Source: Henckelia pumila (Eukaryota; Streptophyta; Magnoliopsida; Lamiales; Gesneriaceae). From it: DNA of 64,000 nucleotides. This document shows positions 34,103 to 44,980 of the stretch, piece by piece (the first letter of the stretch is position 1; each line of letters opens with the position of its first letter). A program made the position numbers and the translations under genes. The DNA lies in the NCBI RefSeq assembly GCF_033568475.1, contig NC_133122.1, positions 16,062,763 to 16,126,762 of the forward strand, in the 5' to 3' direction. Below the pieces are notes generated by a model, which saw only the letters and a program-made list of their open reading frames with translations, searched no databases and had not been told where the DNA came from.

Positions 34103-34114
34103 GCTCTGATATCA
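34103..34114 (-). promoter_or_regulatory. Degenerate Met-tRNA primer site of EPRV1
   Basis: Minus strand TGATATCAGAGC, one mismatch from TGGTATCAGAGC. In Caulimoviridae this site marks the origin of minus-strand DNA synthesis. Confidence 0.65.
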
Positions 34115-34985
34115 TTTTTACGGATAATTCTTTGTACCATGAATAAGCACAAAATCTTCAGATTTTAACATAAAGTCTTTAGATTTTTAGCATAAAAAAA
34201 CATAAATCCAGTACAAGAATTAAACAATTAAATATTCAAGTTTTGGGGTCCTAGGAAGTTATTGCAAAGAATCTTATGGGTAGGAAGATAGGACAAAATC
34301 AAGTTTGGGTTTGAAGATTTATCACCAATTTGCTCTTTTAAATTTACCATTTATTTCTTTTCCGTTTTCGTTAGAAAGCATATTGTATAAGTACACAACT
34401 CGTGCACCAAAATATGAGTATTCTGTAAAATCTTGAGTTAATTTTCTTTTATATTTATTATTATTTTTTTTTAATAGGGATGCACTATAATATTTAGTCC
34501 TGAAAATGGACCACTCTTTAATGTTGAATCTTCCATCAGTACCGCATAACAGTATTTATAAATGTTCTGCACATGGACAAATGAATCACAATGTATTACT
34601 TAACAGTTTACAGTATTTATTTATTTTCATATAATACTATATCTTGATCCGTATATTTATAATTCATGATGATATGAGTAAGTCAAATGTAAGATAGACT
34701 TACAAATTTATATTCGTTAGAACTCGTCTCACAAAATTGATTCGTGATACCATATCACGAGAGTTTTGTAACAATTTATTTTAATAAATTAAAAAGTTAA
34801 TTTTTTTCGTTATAAATTATTAACTGTTGGCAGGAACACTAGTCATTGAAGAAGAAGATGAAGACAATTGTGAAATAGAAGTGTCCGTCTAAATCCTAAA
34901 TAATTTTAAAATAAAGTCACGTTTCCTAGTTTGTATAGTCCCTGCAAATTCTTAATCGCCAATGACGTTACATTGAAATATCTGA
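34115..34985 (+). other. AT-rich spacer, possibly EPRV1 promoter region
   Basis: No ORF above background. The first few hundred bases may be the pararetrovirus intergenic (promoter) region because they lie just upstream of the degenerate primer site on the minus strand; no clear TATA box decides this. Confidence 0.4.
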
Positions 34986-34990
34986 CCTAT

Positions 34991-35362
34991 TGTTAAGAAA
35001 TGATTTGACCTAACTCACCTCAAAAGTAGTTCAAGAGGTGAGGATTGTCATTATTTATATAAAGGGCTCTCGGGTTATTTAGTCAACCGAAATGGGACAC
35101 AAACTAAGACACCAACATACCCCTCTCACGCCCAGGATGGAGCGTGGAGATATTAACGGGTGGCCAACTATGAGACGGGTGATGCCAACTATGGGTCGTC
35201 CAACACATAACGGTAGAACCCGGACTCTGATATCATGTTAGAAATTGACTTAGATCTAACTCACCTCAAAAGCTAGCTCAAGAGGGGAGATTTGCTTGTT
35301 TATATAAAGGGTTCCCAGGTTATTTAGTCAACCGATGTGGGACAGAAACTAAAACACTAACA
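34991..35362 (-). mobile_element. TRIM (miniature LTR retrotransposon)
   Basis: Two LTRs of 127 bp (34991-35117 and 35236-35362, TGTTA...AACA) with a 118-bp internal part, flanked by perfect 5-bp duplications CCTAT (34986-34990, 35363-35367). The primer site TGATATCAGAGT (minus strand, 35224-35235) adjoins the right LTR, so the element is on the minus strand. The LTRs contain TATATAAA. The LTR pair has diverged visibly, so it is not very young. It resembles Katydid-type TRIMs from memory, without certainty. Confidence 0.88.
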
Positions 35363-35470
35363 CCTATAACGGTGATAATTATAATATACATCCAGAAAAA
35401 TCTTTTTGATTAATTTTGCCAATAGATCCAAACTAACATTATATAAAATTTTAGAGGCAAATGTGCTATG

Positions 35471-35815
35471 TAGGGGTAAAAACGAGTCAAGCTACTCATG
35501 AGCAAGTCGTGAACAGCTCGGTCAAAACTCGACTCGAGTTCGAGTAGCTCGAACATAAATCGAGCTCGAGTTCAAGTATTAAATATGTGTGTTCAAGTAG
35601 CTCAAGCTAGTCGATAATACATAATATATAATTTTTTTTCAATTTATTTATTTATTATATATATATTTATTTATTTTTCGAGCTCGAGCTCGAGTAACTC
35701 GAAATATGCACGAGTCGAGTTCGAGTATGAAATTAGTTACTCGATCGAGCTCGAATAGATAAATACAAGTCGAGCTCGAGTAGTATGATACTCGACTCGA
35801 CTTGATTGCACCCTA
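35471..35815. mobile_element. hAT-like MITE rich in TCGAGCTCGAGT
   Basis: Begins TAGGGGTAAAAACGAGTC and ends GACTTGATTGCACCCTA, imperfect terminal inverted repeats; flanked by GTGCTATG (35463-35470) and GTACTATG (35816-35823), an 8-bp TSD with one mismatch, as expected for hAT. The interior is a low-complexity array of CTCGAGTTCGAGTAGCTCGA words. No ORF. Confidence 0.75.
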
Positions 35816-36014
35816 GTACTATGGGACGGGCCAATTAATGATCTATATGCTGAATGAAGAACAATATTTTTAGCAAACATCTAATATTTTTTTTCCACTT
35901 AGATTAATAAAAAAATCCGTTGGAAAAACAGAACATATATCTAGTTTTTTTATTTTTATTTTTTGGGTTAATATGGTGAAAAAAAGCTCAAAATAATAAT
36001 ATTAAGTGTAGAAA

Positions 36015-36953
36015 TCACGACTTTGGGAACAAAACGTTTTGAATCTCCCTGCTGTAACTCTGGTTAGTGGTGTGGTAACCACCGTCCACCACAAGATTCA
36101 CCCCGCTCACAAACTTAGACTCGTCGCTGCTCAGGTACAGCGCCGCCTCCGCCACGTCCTGCTCCGTCGGCACCGCCCCTTTCAAGTTGGCGGAGGCGCA
36201 GATAATACTCTCCACCACCTCCCTGTCCACCCCCATTTTCCTCGTCAGCAGCGGCGTCGCCACCGCGCAAGGCGATATGCTGTTCACTCTGATCCCGTGC
36301 TTCCCCAGCTCCACGCAGAGGTTCTTCATCATCCCCACCACCGCATGCTTCGACATCGTGTAAGAGTGCGGCGACTCGCCGGAGACCACCGAAGCAAGGC
36401 TCGCCGTGAACAGTATCACCCCCTTCCTCGCCGGGATCATCACCCTGGCGGCGTGTTTGGATCCCAAGAACGCCCCGTACACGTTCACCTCGAAAACCCT
36501 CTTGAAGTTATCGTTTCCCGCGTCGGCGATGGCGAAATCCAGGTCCCCGGGGATCCCGGCGTTGTTGAACATGATGTCGAGCTGGCCGTGCTTGGAGACG
36601 GCGAGATCGACGGCGTTCCTCACGTCTTCGTCGCTGGTTACGTCGCAATGGACGTACGAGATTTGTTCCGGGAGATTGACTTCTTCGCAAATGGACCGTC
36701 CCCTGTCGTCTTGCACGTCGGCGATGATGACTTTGGCACCGTGGACGGCGAAAAGCCTGGCCGTGGCCTCGCCGAAGCCGCTTGCGCCGCCGGTGATAAT
36801 GGCGACTTTGCCTTCTAATCTGCACGCGTGGAAATAGTTAAAGAGATCTTAGGACAAACATTGCATTTGAGGATTTGATCAATGGAGGATTGAATAGTTT
36901 TACCTTGATCTTGACATGAGATATTTGCCTTCAGCTTTGATGAAACCATTCAT
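36015..36953 (-). CDS. Short-chain dehydrogenase/reductase, SDR110C (secoisolariciresinol dehydrogenase-like), two exons
   Basis: Exon 1 36904-36953, intron 36820-36903 (GT-AG), exon 2 36015-36819; 855 nt, 284 residues. Classical SDR: NAD(P)-binding TGGASGFG (residues 26-33), the acidic residue after the second strand (IIADVQDD), NNAG, and catalytic Tyr/Lys in SYTMSKHAVVG (about Y170/K174). The C-terminus PFPKS-like end (NVLFPKS) is not a known targeting signal, so it is probably cytosolic. Relatives oxidise lignans, monoterpenols or xanthoxin; the substrate cannot be read from sequence. The intron position matches that of the second SDR gene at 40902-41862. It is more GC-rich than its surroundings. 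No lesion was found. Confidence 0.9.
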
Positions 36954-36998
36954 TTTTCTTTTATGTTTTTGGATATCATTTGGTGAAGTTGTGTAGTA

Positions 36999-37009
36999 GA
37001 ATTTATAGA
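36999..37009 (-). promoter_or_regulatory. Putative TATA box of SDR gene 1
   Basis: Minus strand CTCTATAAATT about 50 bases upstream of the ATG at 36953, implying a short 5' UTR of about 20 bases. Confidence 0.6.
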
Positions 37010-37613
37010 GTAATCACTAATCAGACCAAGTCATATGATTATTATTATTATTTTTTTAAAAAAAATAAAATTAATATATTAGATACGGTTAGGTTGGAAC
37101 TTGGAACGACGAGATGATAAAAAATGACAGTACAGTAGATAAATGATAAATCTATATGTATGAAGTCTATGGACAATATAATGATTTACGACTCTCTTAT
37201 ACAATTATGTGCTTCATATCTTATTTAGTAGTGTTTGCCACCTCTAAAAATAAATGAATATAAAGATTTTTTTCATTAATTTGTGAAAAGAATCTCCATA
37301 ATAACTTATTTTTAGAGGTTGCAAACACTACCTTACATAGGTAATTAATTTTTATTTCTCCATAAGTTTGAAGTTTGATTGTCCATTTTAGAAAATTATG
37401 TTGTGTTATATATCGATTTTTAGTCTTGTTGTTTTAAAATCACACCTCTATACAATTTCTCTTTTTTTTAAAAAATAAAAATAAAAATAAATAAATAATA
37501 AAACCTTCCATTATATTAAAGTACAATATCCTTAGCTACACTGTTTTGAAATGAATAAGAAATATCTATATTAATCCATTGTAGGTTTGAATGAGATAAC
37601 ATAGCTTTACAAA

Positions 37614-38081
37614 TAGAGCCGGGTTAGGCCAACCGGGTCGCCCCCGCCACACAATTTAAGTGGATTGGGTTAAAAAATTTTCAATCCAACTAAAGATTGG
37701 CCTATGTGGGCTGACCCGCTAAGGCCCATGACCCGCGAGGGTTAGCCCGCGAGCTTATAGAATTATTATTTTTTTTTTTACTTTTATTGTGATATATATT
37801 TTTTTAATGAAAGTTGTGAATTTTTTTTGTATTAATTATTTTATATAAAATTTACACATATAAAATCAATAATTAAACATTTTATTAATATGTTTCTATT
37901 AATATTTAATGATTTTTATTTATTTTGATTTGTAGTTAGCCAACCGCCTAACCCGCAACCCACCTTGGATTGGGTGTGGTTGAATAATTCCAGCCCGTCG
38001 GGATAGTGGGTCGGCCCGTCAAACGGTGGATTTTTGGTGGGCGGCCCGCCTTGCAATAAGTTGACCCGTATGACAACTTTA
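37614..38081. mobile_element. Probable non-autonomous hAT-like element with GGGTTGG words
   Basis: A GC-richer block with repeated words like CCCGCGAGGGTTAGCCCGC and GGCGGCCCGCC in an AT-rich spacer. The ends TAGAGCCGGG and CATACGGGTCA (complement) with TAAAG match only loosely; flanks TTTACAAA and TTTACGGG share five of eight bases. The call rests on composition and weak ends. Confidence 0.45.
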
Positions 38082-38089
38082 TTTACGGG

Positions 38090-39780
38090 TCAAAAGATAA
38101 GTTACTCCATTCGTCGACCGTGGCATATGTTGAAGTGATATAAACAATAAAATTTTAGAGTATCTTTTATAGCCTCCGCGAGTCCGCGACTACACCATAT
38201 GCCACACCTATATACAATTTCTTGATGAGTTAGATCGATTTATTCTTAAAGTGCGATCAATATATATTGATTGATTTATAAAGTCTTTTTGATACAAACA
38301 TCGGAACACGGGGTCGAGCCGTCAGTTTTAATTTGAATTCACTTGGGTATTGTTTTGGAATACCTCTAGGAATCATTTTTAAGCTTTTCTTTCACAAATT
38401 TTGCTTTAGTTATATATTTTAAGATGAAGTAAATAATTTGCTGATTGGAAGAAAAAATATTTCCTAGATATATAATTATGTGTATGTTAATACAATTTTA
38501 AAACCAACATTGTACGCATCAATTTTGGGTCTTATTGTTTAAGATTGAAATATCTTTGCTTCAGATATACTTTAGTATTTTGTTGCAAAACGATAAGTGA
38601 ATCAGACTACTCATACTTTAATTAGGAAGGCTGTTATTATGACTGGTCTAGTGGGAGGAGTGTCTCCTTCTCCTACTTTGATTTATGAAGCTGTAATTCC
38701 AGACTTGGTTTTATAAATTTTAAACATTTTTAGTAAAATAAAAATACAAAAATCGGCTGACCTTTAATGACAAGAATCCATGTTACTTTTTCTTTCACTA
38801 CCATGGAAAACATTATGTCAATAATTTATCGCGTTGCATCTTACTTCAATGATCACTAAATAATATTTGTGTATGGATTAAACCTATTCCGATAATATTT
38901 ATCACATAAAAAACTGATATGAAATCGTTTGATCATGAGTCAATTTCTGAGATTAATATTTGAATTATGAAAAAATATTATTTTTCATGTTGAAAATATT
39001 ATTTTCCACTACAAATTAATATAGATTGAGTCCATTCGAATATAAAAATGTGAGACTGTCTAACAAGAAAACTATTAGGATAATCAAATTAAATTCAAGT
39101 CCGGTTAGTGAATTATTCTATTTTATTCGGGAATTTATTCTTTAAGCTAGTTGAGTCTAGCCCGCCTTCTAGCTACATTTTACTTTCTATTTTTAAAAAA
39201 TACGACTTTCATGTTTTCCACAATTTATTTAGCAAATATGACAGTAGGGACTTAAATAAAGCGTTGAAAAATTAGAAAACTATTTTATTAATTAATTGAT
39301 GACAACGATTCATTAATTTGTTCATTTTTATAATTATAACAAAAATTAATATTTTTTTTATAGATAATCTAAATAAGATATCAGTTTCACGAAACTGGCT
39401 CGTGATACCAACTCACTGGATTTTTTTTGTGTTTTATTAAATTCAATCTCTAACTCGAACTTAATCACGATCAAAAACATTATTTCACATTTGACCCCTT
39501 TCTTCCACATTAAGCATTTTGCCTTCATCAAAAAGCATTGAGAAACTAATTTTCAGGCATTTATCTCCATCCTCATAGAAACTGATCCAACATATTTCTA
39601 AAACAACGTGATCCAATATTTTTTTTTTATCATAACATAATATAATACATGGTATCCTTATTTATAATAAATTTCGGATCAAATGATATACAAGAAGTCA
39701 TAAGATATATCGACTTAGTTCGAGCTAGCTTACAACTTCGATAAAAAAAACAAGAAAAAAAAAAATATATATATATATAG
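38090..39780. other. Intergenic spacer between the SDR genes
   Basis: AT-rich, no credible ORF, no recognised repeat. Confidence 0.5.
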
Positions 39781-39943
39781 AGTTTTGCTATTCTGCCCAC
39801 CCATCATGTCCACATAATGTGCCCATCATGAGGTGACACTCAACTATTGGACGCACAATTAATCACATCCAATAGTTGAGTGACACCTCATGGTGGCCGG
39901 GCACATTAGGTGGGCACGGTGAGTGGGCAGAATAGCAAAATTG
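39781..39943. mobile_element. Small fold-back MITE
   Basis: The arms TTTTGCTATTCTGCCCAC and the complement at the right end are nearly perfect; inside, CATGAGGTGACACTCAACTA and its complement (around 39829-39888) extend the fold, so nearly the whole 160 bp is one hairpin. Flanking TA-rich sequence prevents a sure TSD call. Confidence 0.7.
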
Positions 39944-40314
39944 TATATATATAAAATCGAAGATTTTGGAACTTGCGCTCAACTTAGCTCGTTCACCCTT
40001 TTTACATTGGGCTAATATTTTGCATTAAGAAATAAAAATCTAGCTAGACATATATATATTTTTTAAATTTTTTTCAAGAATTCATGAAGTTTTTAAAGTC
40101 AAAAGAATTAAAACCTGGCATTTAATAAAACGCTCCAATTCAACTACCCAATCGGGTGGCAGATTCATATCTCAACACCACATTTAATTTAAGTAGGCAA
40201 GTAGCATTAGCCCCCCATGTGTTTTTTGCATGGACGCACACAGCTTGCATCTGCACTCAATTAAATCAAAACAGAGTGCACCACTAGTGCTATGTAATAT
40301 TTCCAATTACATAT

Positions 40315-40340
40315 TATATATATATATATATATATATATT
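40315..40340. repeat. (TA)n microsatellite
   Basis: About a dozen uninterrupted TA units. Confidence 0.9.
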
Positions 40341-40901
40341 AATTCAATCATCAAGATAAGGTGTATTAATTGTCTTTGAGGTCCATTGACTTATAATTTT
40401 AATGTTTTAATCTGTTTTTGATTGAAGAAATAAATATGCATAGATGGGATGAATGTAGTTAGAAGGTGTAACTAGTTTTTTTTGTTGATTTTCATTAGAT
40501 ATTGTCGATTTTTTCAGTAAATTATTATCAATTGCTAAATTTTTATAATATTAGTAATTAATTTAGAATTTTAAAACTAAAAATAGTTGTACTTCAATTC
40601 ATGGATCCATGAATATAGAAAAGCTACCAGGAAAGAAACAAGAAATATTGTCAATTTTATTTTATTTTCACTCGCATTTTATTTTAGTATTTTCAAATAA
40701 AGTGATGTTATAACTACCTTTTTTTTATAAAAAAAAATGATTTTTTCGTCAATTAACTTGTCTAATTTTGGGTGTCGATAAGTTTGATTTTGATACACTA
40801 AATTTTAATTTTTCAAAGCTTGTATGACTTTCGAAAATTCAGCAATTTACGATGTCAATTTAGAATTTTCAGTAGTAAAAAATCAAAATTTAGCATCTGA
40901 A

Positions 40902-41862
40902 TTAAATCTTTCCATCAACACCTTTGAGGATATGAAGGGCTGAATTAGTAACCACAATTCCCCCATCTATAAACAAATTATGGCCACTCACATATTTGGA
41001 CTCATCACTTGCAAGAAACAGCGCCCCATTCGCAATATCATCCACCTTAAGCACACATCCTTTAAGATTCGCCGCCGCAACCATAACCCGCTCCACCCCT
41101 TCATCGTCCAAGTTCAAAACTTTGTTCGACAAAGGCGTAGCCAGCCCGTAAGGTGACATACAATTCACCCTAATCCCAAACGCCCCCAACTCCACTGCCA
41201 AGTTCTTGGTGAGCCCCACCACTGCATGTTTTGAGCTTGTGTACGCGTGCGAGGCGATGCCTCCAATCCCCGCGCACACGCTCGACATGGAGATGATGCT
41301 GCCACGCCGTGCTGGGACCATGACGCGAGCCGCGTGCTTCATGCTGAGGAAAACACCTGTGGTGTTGATGCTCAGGATGCGTTCGAACTCGGCTTTCTCG
41401 TTGTCGGTGATTCGGGACTTGGGTGGGTCGCAAACTCCAGCGCTGTTGAACATAATGTCGAGCTTTCCGTAGTTTGAGATGGCGGTGTCGACGGCAGTTC
41501 TAAGGTGGTCTTCGTTGGTTACGTCGCAGTGGATGTAGGTTGAGTTCGAAAGATCTATGGATTTGACGACAGACTGGCCTAGTTCGTCTTGGATATCGGC
41601 CACGATGACTTTTGCACCGTGTTTGGAGAAGAGCTTGGCCGTGCATTCGCCGATGCCGCTCGCTCCGCCGGTTATCAAGGCTACTTTTCCTTCCAGCCTA
41701 TGTCAAATCACATGGCAACAGATGAATTATATATATATATATTGCATGCATGGATTGACTTAAGAAACTTCGTGCATCAACTAGGAAAAACGTAAGGGAC
41801 ACATACAATAAATAATCTAACTATGTTTACCTCCTTGCGATTCCAGGAAGAACCGTTGCCAT
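40902..41862 (-). CDS. Short-chain dehydrogenase/reductase, SDR110C, two exons
   Basis: Exon 1 41831-41862 (MATVLPGIAR plus a split Arg codon), intron 41698-41830 (GT-AG), exon 2 40902-41697; 828 nt, 275 residues. Motifs: TGGASGIG near residue 20, ADIQDELG, NSAG in place of NNAG, catalytic HAYTSSKHAVVG, and RVNCMSPYG downstream. The intron phase (after two bases of an Arg codon just before LEGKV) equals that of the SDR gene at 36015-36953, so the two are related duplicates about 4 kb apart, though clearly diverged. Likely a specialised-metabolism alcohol dehydrogenase; the substrate is not known. A viral/MULE block begins 117 bases upstream of the ATG. Confidence 0.9.
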
Positions 41863-41951
41863 GTCTGTGGGATCGGAAAAGAGAGTGGAGAAATTGAACG
41901 GTAGTCCAAGAAATTACGCAAAACTAATTATGACATGTATATTGAGATGTC

Positions 41952-41966
41952 TAATATATATATTGC
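41952..41966 (-). promoter_or_regulatory. Putative TATA box of SDR gene 2
   Basis: Minus strand AATATATATATTAG about 90 bases upstream of the ATG at 41862. It is only about 12 bases from the boundary of the element at 41979. Confidence 0.5.
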
Positions 41967-42066
41967 TAATTAAATCTAGGGCAACTTGTAGATAACTTCC
42001 TAAATCAAACATAACTTTCAATTTACTCCCTATATTTGTCTTTCCGAAAATGCCCTTGTCGTTATT

Positions 42067-43503
42067 TTAATCATTATTATTTCTTGAATTATTACATGTG
42101 GAATCAGATTCAAAATCTGATTCACTTGATTCATCAAGATAATAAATATTTTCATCGTCGGATGAAAATTCAATTGTTTCTACGGGATAGAATCCAATAG
42201 TATATATTTCTTCAAGAAGTTTAATTTTATTTTTCTTTTCGTTTCGTTTTGGACATTCATTCGCATAATGTCCTTCTTCGTTGCACAACCAACATGTGCA
42301 ATTCTTTCCTTTACCCTTTGGGCAAGGTGGTTTTTTGTTATCAAACTTTTTATAAAATTTTCTTTTATAAGGTTTTCTGAAGAAATTCTTTTTAAATTTC
42401 TTTTTCTTATAGGGAATAAATTTCTTATTAAAAGATTTATAAGGTTTATTAAATTTATTCTGTTTCTGTCGTTTTAAATATTTGTGTGACATGTTTGTTT
42501 TGCAACCGTATTCTTTTACTGTGAATTCCATTTTGTCACAACAAAGTTTATTGTTTTGTTTGTAGGATTTAGAGATTCTTTTATTTAGTGTTACTTCATA
42601 ACATTTCTTTGTTATTATGTCTTTGATGAATTTAATAGCTCCTCCTAAAGTTTTAGCATAAGGACTAGTTAAGAATTCATTTTTACTGTGTATAGGTATA
42701 TTAGGTATCTTATTAAAGATACTTAGTTTATAATGTTTCTTTTTATCAGCATCTATTAATTGATAATAGTTTGTTTCATAATCACAAATAAATTCTTCTA
42801 AGTAACATAAATTGCATAATTTAATATTATCTAATATAAAGATTGCTCTATTTTGTTCTATATTCTTAGCTACCAAATTAGCATCATTATTAGAAACTCC
42901 TAAAAATTCTTGGTACAAGGCATCAACAAATAGTTCGAAATATCGATGTCTTGTCATTCCTTGTGGTAGATTAGTAATTACTAGGTTTTCAGCTCAAGTT
43001 CTTACTGCTCCTACCAGTGTCATTTTTATCATCCCATAAGTTAAAACTTGAATATTTTCATTTTTGTCTAATAATGGTGTTAATTGAATTTGTACTGATA
43101 GTTCATTTGCCCAATGATCTATCTTTGATTTTCTTTCTTTGGCTGTTGAACAACCTAAATCTAAGATATTCTGTTTCACAAATCCTGATGTTTTTGATTC
43201 TCTAAGAATATCTCTAACATCTTTATAAGATCCAGAGTATTGGTCTCTGTTATATTTAAATTCTTCATCATCTCTTCCACCACTACCTTCTACATTCGTT
43301 CGTAGATTTAATCGTGGTCTAGAATCATCTTCGGATTCTGATTCTGAAATATCCATATCTCTGTATTGTTTTGAGTCCTGATGTGAATGATATAATTCTT
43401 TTGTATTTACTCCTATTTGTTCAAAATCAGATGAGTCGATTTCACTAAATATCTCCATACTTATGTTTGCCATAACTAAGGGAATTTCTATACCATGATT
43501 CAA
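42067..43503 (-). pseudogene. EPRV2 coat protein, one in-frame stop
   Basis: Starts at MNHG (43503) or MANIS (43473), overlapping the end of the previous ORF by up to 59 bases. Acidic N-terminus (ISESESEDD), capsid region, a strongly basic Lys-rich stretch (about 42330-42480), zinc knuckle CTCWLCNEEGHYANEC (about 42253-42300), then an acidic Ser/Asp tail (SSESDFESD). This acid-capsid-basic-zinc-acid pattern is classical for caulimovirid coat proteins. A TGA at about 42994-42996 breaks the frame once. The gene ends at the inner edge of the MULE terminal repeat. Confidence 0.88.
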
Positions 43504-43738
43504 TTTTGAATGGTGGTTCTTCCTCCATTTTTCTTTTTCCTTTATCTATTGGAAGAACTTCATTAAGATAGTTTAATATTTCATTACTATGTCTTTCTTG
43601 TTCAATTATTAATCTAGTCGTTGCTAAATCAATATATTCTTTGAAATTCTTCTCTAATTCTTGTATTGATAGATTGATCTTATTAATATTATTTTCTAAA
43701 TCTCCTAGATCTTTTTCTAATTTTATTAAGGAAGTCAT
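43445..43738 (-). CDS. EPRV2 small coiled-coil ORF (virion-associated-protein-like)
   Basis: 97 codons, open. The N-terminal two thirds is a continuous heptad-type coiled-coil (LIKLEKDLGDLENNINKI onward); the C-terminus is basic then aromatic (KGKRKMEEEPPFKIESWYR). The start codon overlaps the stop of the movement ORF as ATGA (43735-43738). Position between MP and CP, size and coiled-coil match the virion-associated protein of caulimoviruses, which tetramerises and binds the capsid; sequence alone does not prove the function. Confidence 0.65.
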   Translation of the reverse strand: MTSLIKLEKDLGDLENNINKINLSIQELEKNFKEYIDLATTRLIIEQERHSNEILNYLNEVLPIDKGKRKMEEEPPFKIESWYRNSLSYGKHKYGDI

Positions 43739-44685
43739 TGTGATGAGGTTGACTCATTAACAATAGCTTGTTTAATTTTAAGAATATTTTGATTCATGGT
43801 TCCAATCTTATCAAGAATATCTTCATCATTTCTAGCAAATGATAATGATCTTCTTGGTACAGACTGTTTTGTGATTTGGAGGTCATCTGAACTCCATCTT
43901 TTATAGGGATTTATTTCTTCAATAAATGCTTTTCGAGGGTGTTCAATTCTTGTAATATTTTCAAACATTTTTTCAACAGAAATAGTTGGTTTTGTTGAAA
44001 TTATTCATGTTTGAGAATTATTACTTATTGCTAAACCGACAACATAGTTTATATTGATCGGATGGTTTTCTGTTAACATAATATTATTTCTATAAAATTA
44101 ATAATCTAATGTTAAAACGTCATTTATGTTTTTATCAAAAAGAGATATATTGTATTGTGGATAAATACAAAATTTCATCTTTTTGTAACATAAATTTCCT
44201 TCAATTTTTCCAAGGATAGAATCCTCGAAATTACGTATTCTTTTGTCACGAACTGTTATTTCAATTGGTGTATCTATTCCTTCTCGGTAGTGAGCTGATA
44301 TTATTATTTCAATTCCTCCGATATGAACATATTTCAGTTCAGATCGTTCTTTTTCACTGGCTTTTGCCATGATGGTATTAATATCTTGAGTTGTTAATAA
44401 CTTCAGAGTATTAGACCTTGATTCGTTATTTATTTTACAAGATCGTTCTTTTGTACGAATCGAATAATAAATTAAATTTTTTCTGGGATTAATAAAATTT
44501 AAAATCTTACTTAGTATTCCTGGTTGGTCTATTAGATTTTTTTTTGAATTAGAAAACCATGTTTTCTGTATTTCAGCAAACTTACTTTGATTGAATATAA
44601 TATTCAAATTATACTCTTGGTTTTCTTCAGATTCTTCAGATTCATCTACCAGGTTGTTTTGATTTGGAATTGTTACTTCTGTCAT
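43735..44685 (-). pseudogene. EPRV2 movement protein, two in-frame stops
   Basis: One frame of about 316 codons interrupted by TAA at 44098-44100 and TGA near 44006-44008. The core KYVHIGGIEIIISAHYRE, GIDTPIEITVRDKR and DSILGKIEGNLC is the 30K-type movement signature, with FCIYPQYNISLFDKN after it. The C-terminal part (from MFENITRIEHP at 43968) stays in frame after the stops. The final TGA overlaps the next ATG. It acts at plasmodesmata in living viruses. Only base substitutions, not indels, separate this from an open frame. Confidence 0.85.
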
Positions 44686-44764
44686 TTTAACAGATGATAG
44701 AACTTCTTAATTTTCTTAAGGCTATTAAAAGCCTTTTTGTTGAATCTATCTGTTCTAATAAATT

Positions 44765-44980
44765 CTAAAAATCTTCGAAACTATCAATTGAAGATTGACA
44801 ATTTTTAAGATGTTTCAAATTGTTTTCACAATTTTCTATATCAAAATTTATATTTTGAGAATATAAATTAAAGATATTCATTTTTGTATTTTCATACATT
44901 TTCCATTTAGTAAAAATTGTTACTTTTATTATTTTGTTTTTGTTGATCGGATTTCGATAACAAAGTTTGTTCTTATTCAT
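44765..44980 (-). CDS. EPRV2 small ORF b, unknown
   Basis: 71 codons, Asn/Lys/Ile-rich (MNKNKLCYRNPINKNK). It overlaps ORF a by eight bases and precedes the movement protein by about 80 bases. No domain recognised. Confidence 0.55.
   Translation of the reverse strand: MNKNKLCYRNPINKNKIIKVTIFTKWKMYENTKMNIFNLYSQNINFDIENCENNLKHLKNCQSSIDSFEDF

Larger units (their letters stand above)
23717..34114 (-). other. Endogenous pararetrovirus 1 (EPRV1), old fragment split by a LARD
   Basis: Minus-strand Caulimoviridae-like genome piece at 33173-34114 and 23717-26226; the gap is the LARD 26227-33172. Reading order on the minus strand: degenerate Met-tRNA site (34103-34114), small ORF, coiled-coil N-terminal region, coat protein with zinc knuckle, movement protein. 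The downstream part (protease, polymerase) was cut off by element A and would lie left of the window. Coat protein before movement protein differs from EPRV2; from memory this order is known in the cavemovirus/solendovirus side of the family, so I assign that only tentatively. It carries several stops and frameshifts, hence an old integration. The right end beyond 34114 was not located. Confidence 0.8.

Noticed and set aside
35471..35815. TCGAGCTCGAG array as a regulatory or CRISPR-like repeat
   Set aside because: It is bounded by hAT-like ends with an 8-bp TSD and has no spacer structure, so a MITE explains it better.
36039..36837. Plus-strand frames of 259 and 143 codons opposite SDR gene 1, and similar ones opposite SDR gene 2
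   Set aside because: Shadows of GC-rich coding exons; the minus-strand frames hold the complete SDR motifs and the splice sites.
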